From the NCBI GenBank assembly GCA_012035435.1, contig JAAUPH010000027.1:1-14506 (forward strand): a stretch of 14,506 nt of DNA, read 5' to 3'. Below, one piece after another: positions 14,443-14,506 of this stretch (positions are counted from its first letter, which is position 1; each line of letters opens with the position of its first letter). The stretch is from Sphingopyxis sp. (lineage in GTDB: Bacteria; Pseudomonadota; Alphaproteobacteria; Sphingomonadales; Sphingomonadaceae). Below the pieces are notes generated by a model. That model made no database searches. It saw nothing but the letters and a program-made list of their open reading frames with translations, and had not been told where the DNA came from. A program made the position numbers and the translations under genes.

Positions 14443-14506
14443 ATGACCGGCCGCAACGCCCTGCCCCGCCATTATGCCGCCGCGCTTCTCGCGCTGCTGT
14501 TGGCCG
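14443..14506 (+). CDS. Possible N-terminus of a divergent secreted or membrane protein (partial)
   Basis: From ATG 14443 an open frame reads MTGRNALPRHYAAALLALLL and runs off the right edge: a short basic start followed by a hydrophobic Ala/Leu stretch, as in a signal peptide. It is divergent from the SlyD start at 14376. No good ribosome-binding site precedes it (GGGGCAGAC lies too far away), and only 21 codons are visible, so this is tentative and no function is proposed. The start codon lies in a 6-bp inverted repeat (14437-14454), and a 7-bp hairpin (GCGCTGG-CAG-CCAGCGC, 14401-14417) lies between the two starts. Confidence 0.35.
   Translation, partial: MTGRNALPRHYAAALLALLLA

Noticed and set aside
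14401..14454. Two inverted repeats (7-bp and 6-bp stems) between SlyD and the right-edge frame
   Set aside because: Short GC-only stems are common in such GC-rich sequence, and no T-run or known motif accompanies them.

Overview
The window looks like chromosome from a sphingomonad-type alphaproteobacterium. The grounds are high GC, many TonB-dependent uptake genes, a SUT-like sucrose porter next to a TonB receptor, and a PrnA-like halogenase beside it, a gene mix common in Sphingomonadaceae, Caulobacterales and Xanthomonadaceae. The taxonomic call is from remembered family resemblance, not a search. The right-hand ~670 bp looks foreign to the rest.

Left edge (1-2394, + strand): the 3' end of a CDP-diacylglycerol synthase (cdsA-like) gene, then a decaying ABC-2 permease pair (DUF3526 type). 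The first permease lacks its N-terminal ~180 residues. The second carries a one-base frameshift and lacks its last membrane segment. No ATPase gene accompanies them.

Left-centre (2549-5433, - strand): a two-gene unit, a PrnA-like flavin-dependent halogenase followed 4 nt later by a TPR / putative 2OG-Fe(II) oxygenase gene that carries a one-base frameshift. It has its own candidate promoter, interlocked with the terminator of the receptor gene upstream.

Centre (5546-12857): a complete sucrose-utilisation locus. On the - strand are a SUT-like MFS sucrose permease and a TonB-dependent receptor. Divergent from them is a LacI-family regulator (+). Convergent with the regulator is a GH68 fructosidase/levansucrase gene overlapping a ROK fructokinase gene. 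The inferred route is: outer membrane by the receptor, inner membrane by the MFS porter, cleavage by GH68, fructose phosphorylation by the kinase. A shared palindrome, consensus TGCAAWCGWTTGCA, occurs as pairs of sites in front of the receptor, between porter and regulator, and in front of GH68, so the LacI protein very likely controls all three. The layout resembles the Xanthomonas sux locus with GH68 in place of amylosucrase. The halogenase unit has no such site.

Right edge (12910-14506): one - strand open frame that reads as SlyD peptidyl-prolyl isomerase, then about 54 residues of HflC, then an alpha/beta-hydrolase. The seams fall on short stretches plausible in both partners, and the middle piece is only about 163 bp. 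This looks like a chimera (assembly or recombination) rather than a designed fusion. A possible signal-peptide gene starts divergently at the very end.

No tRNA, rRNA, CRISPR array or insertion sequence was seen. No gene-free stretch exceeds 300 bp.
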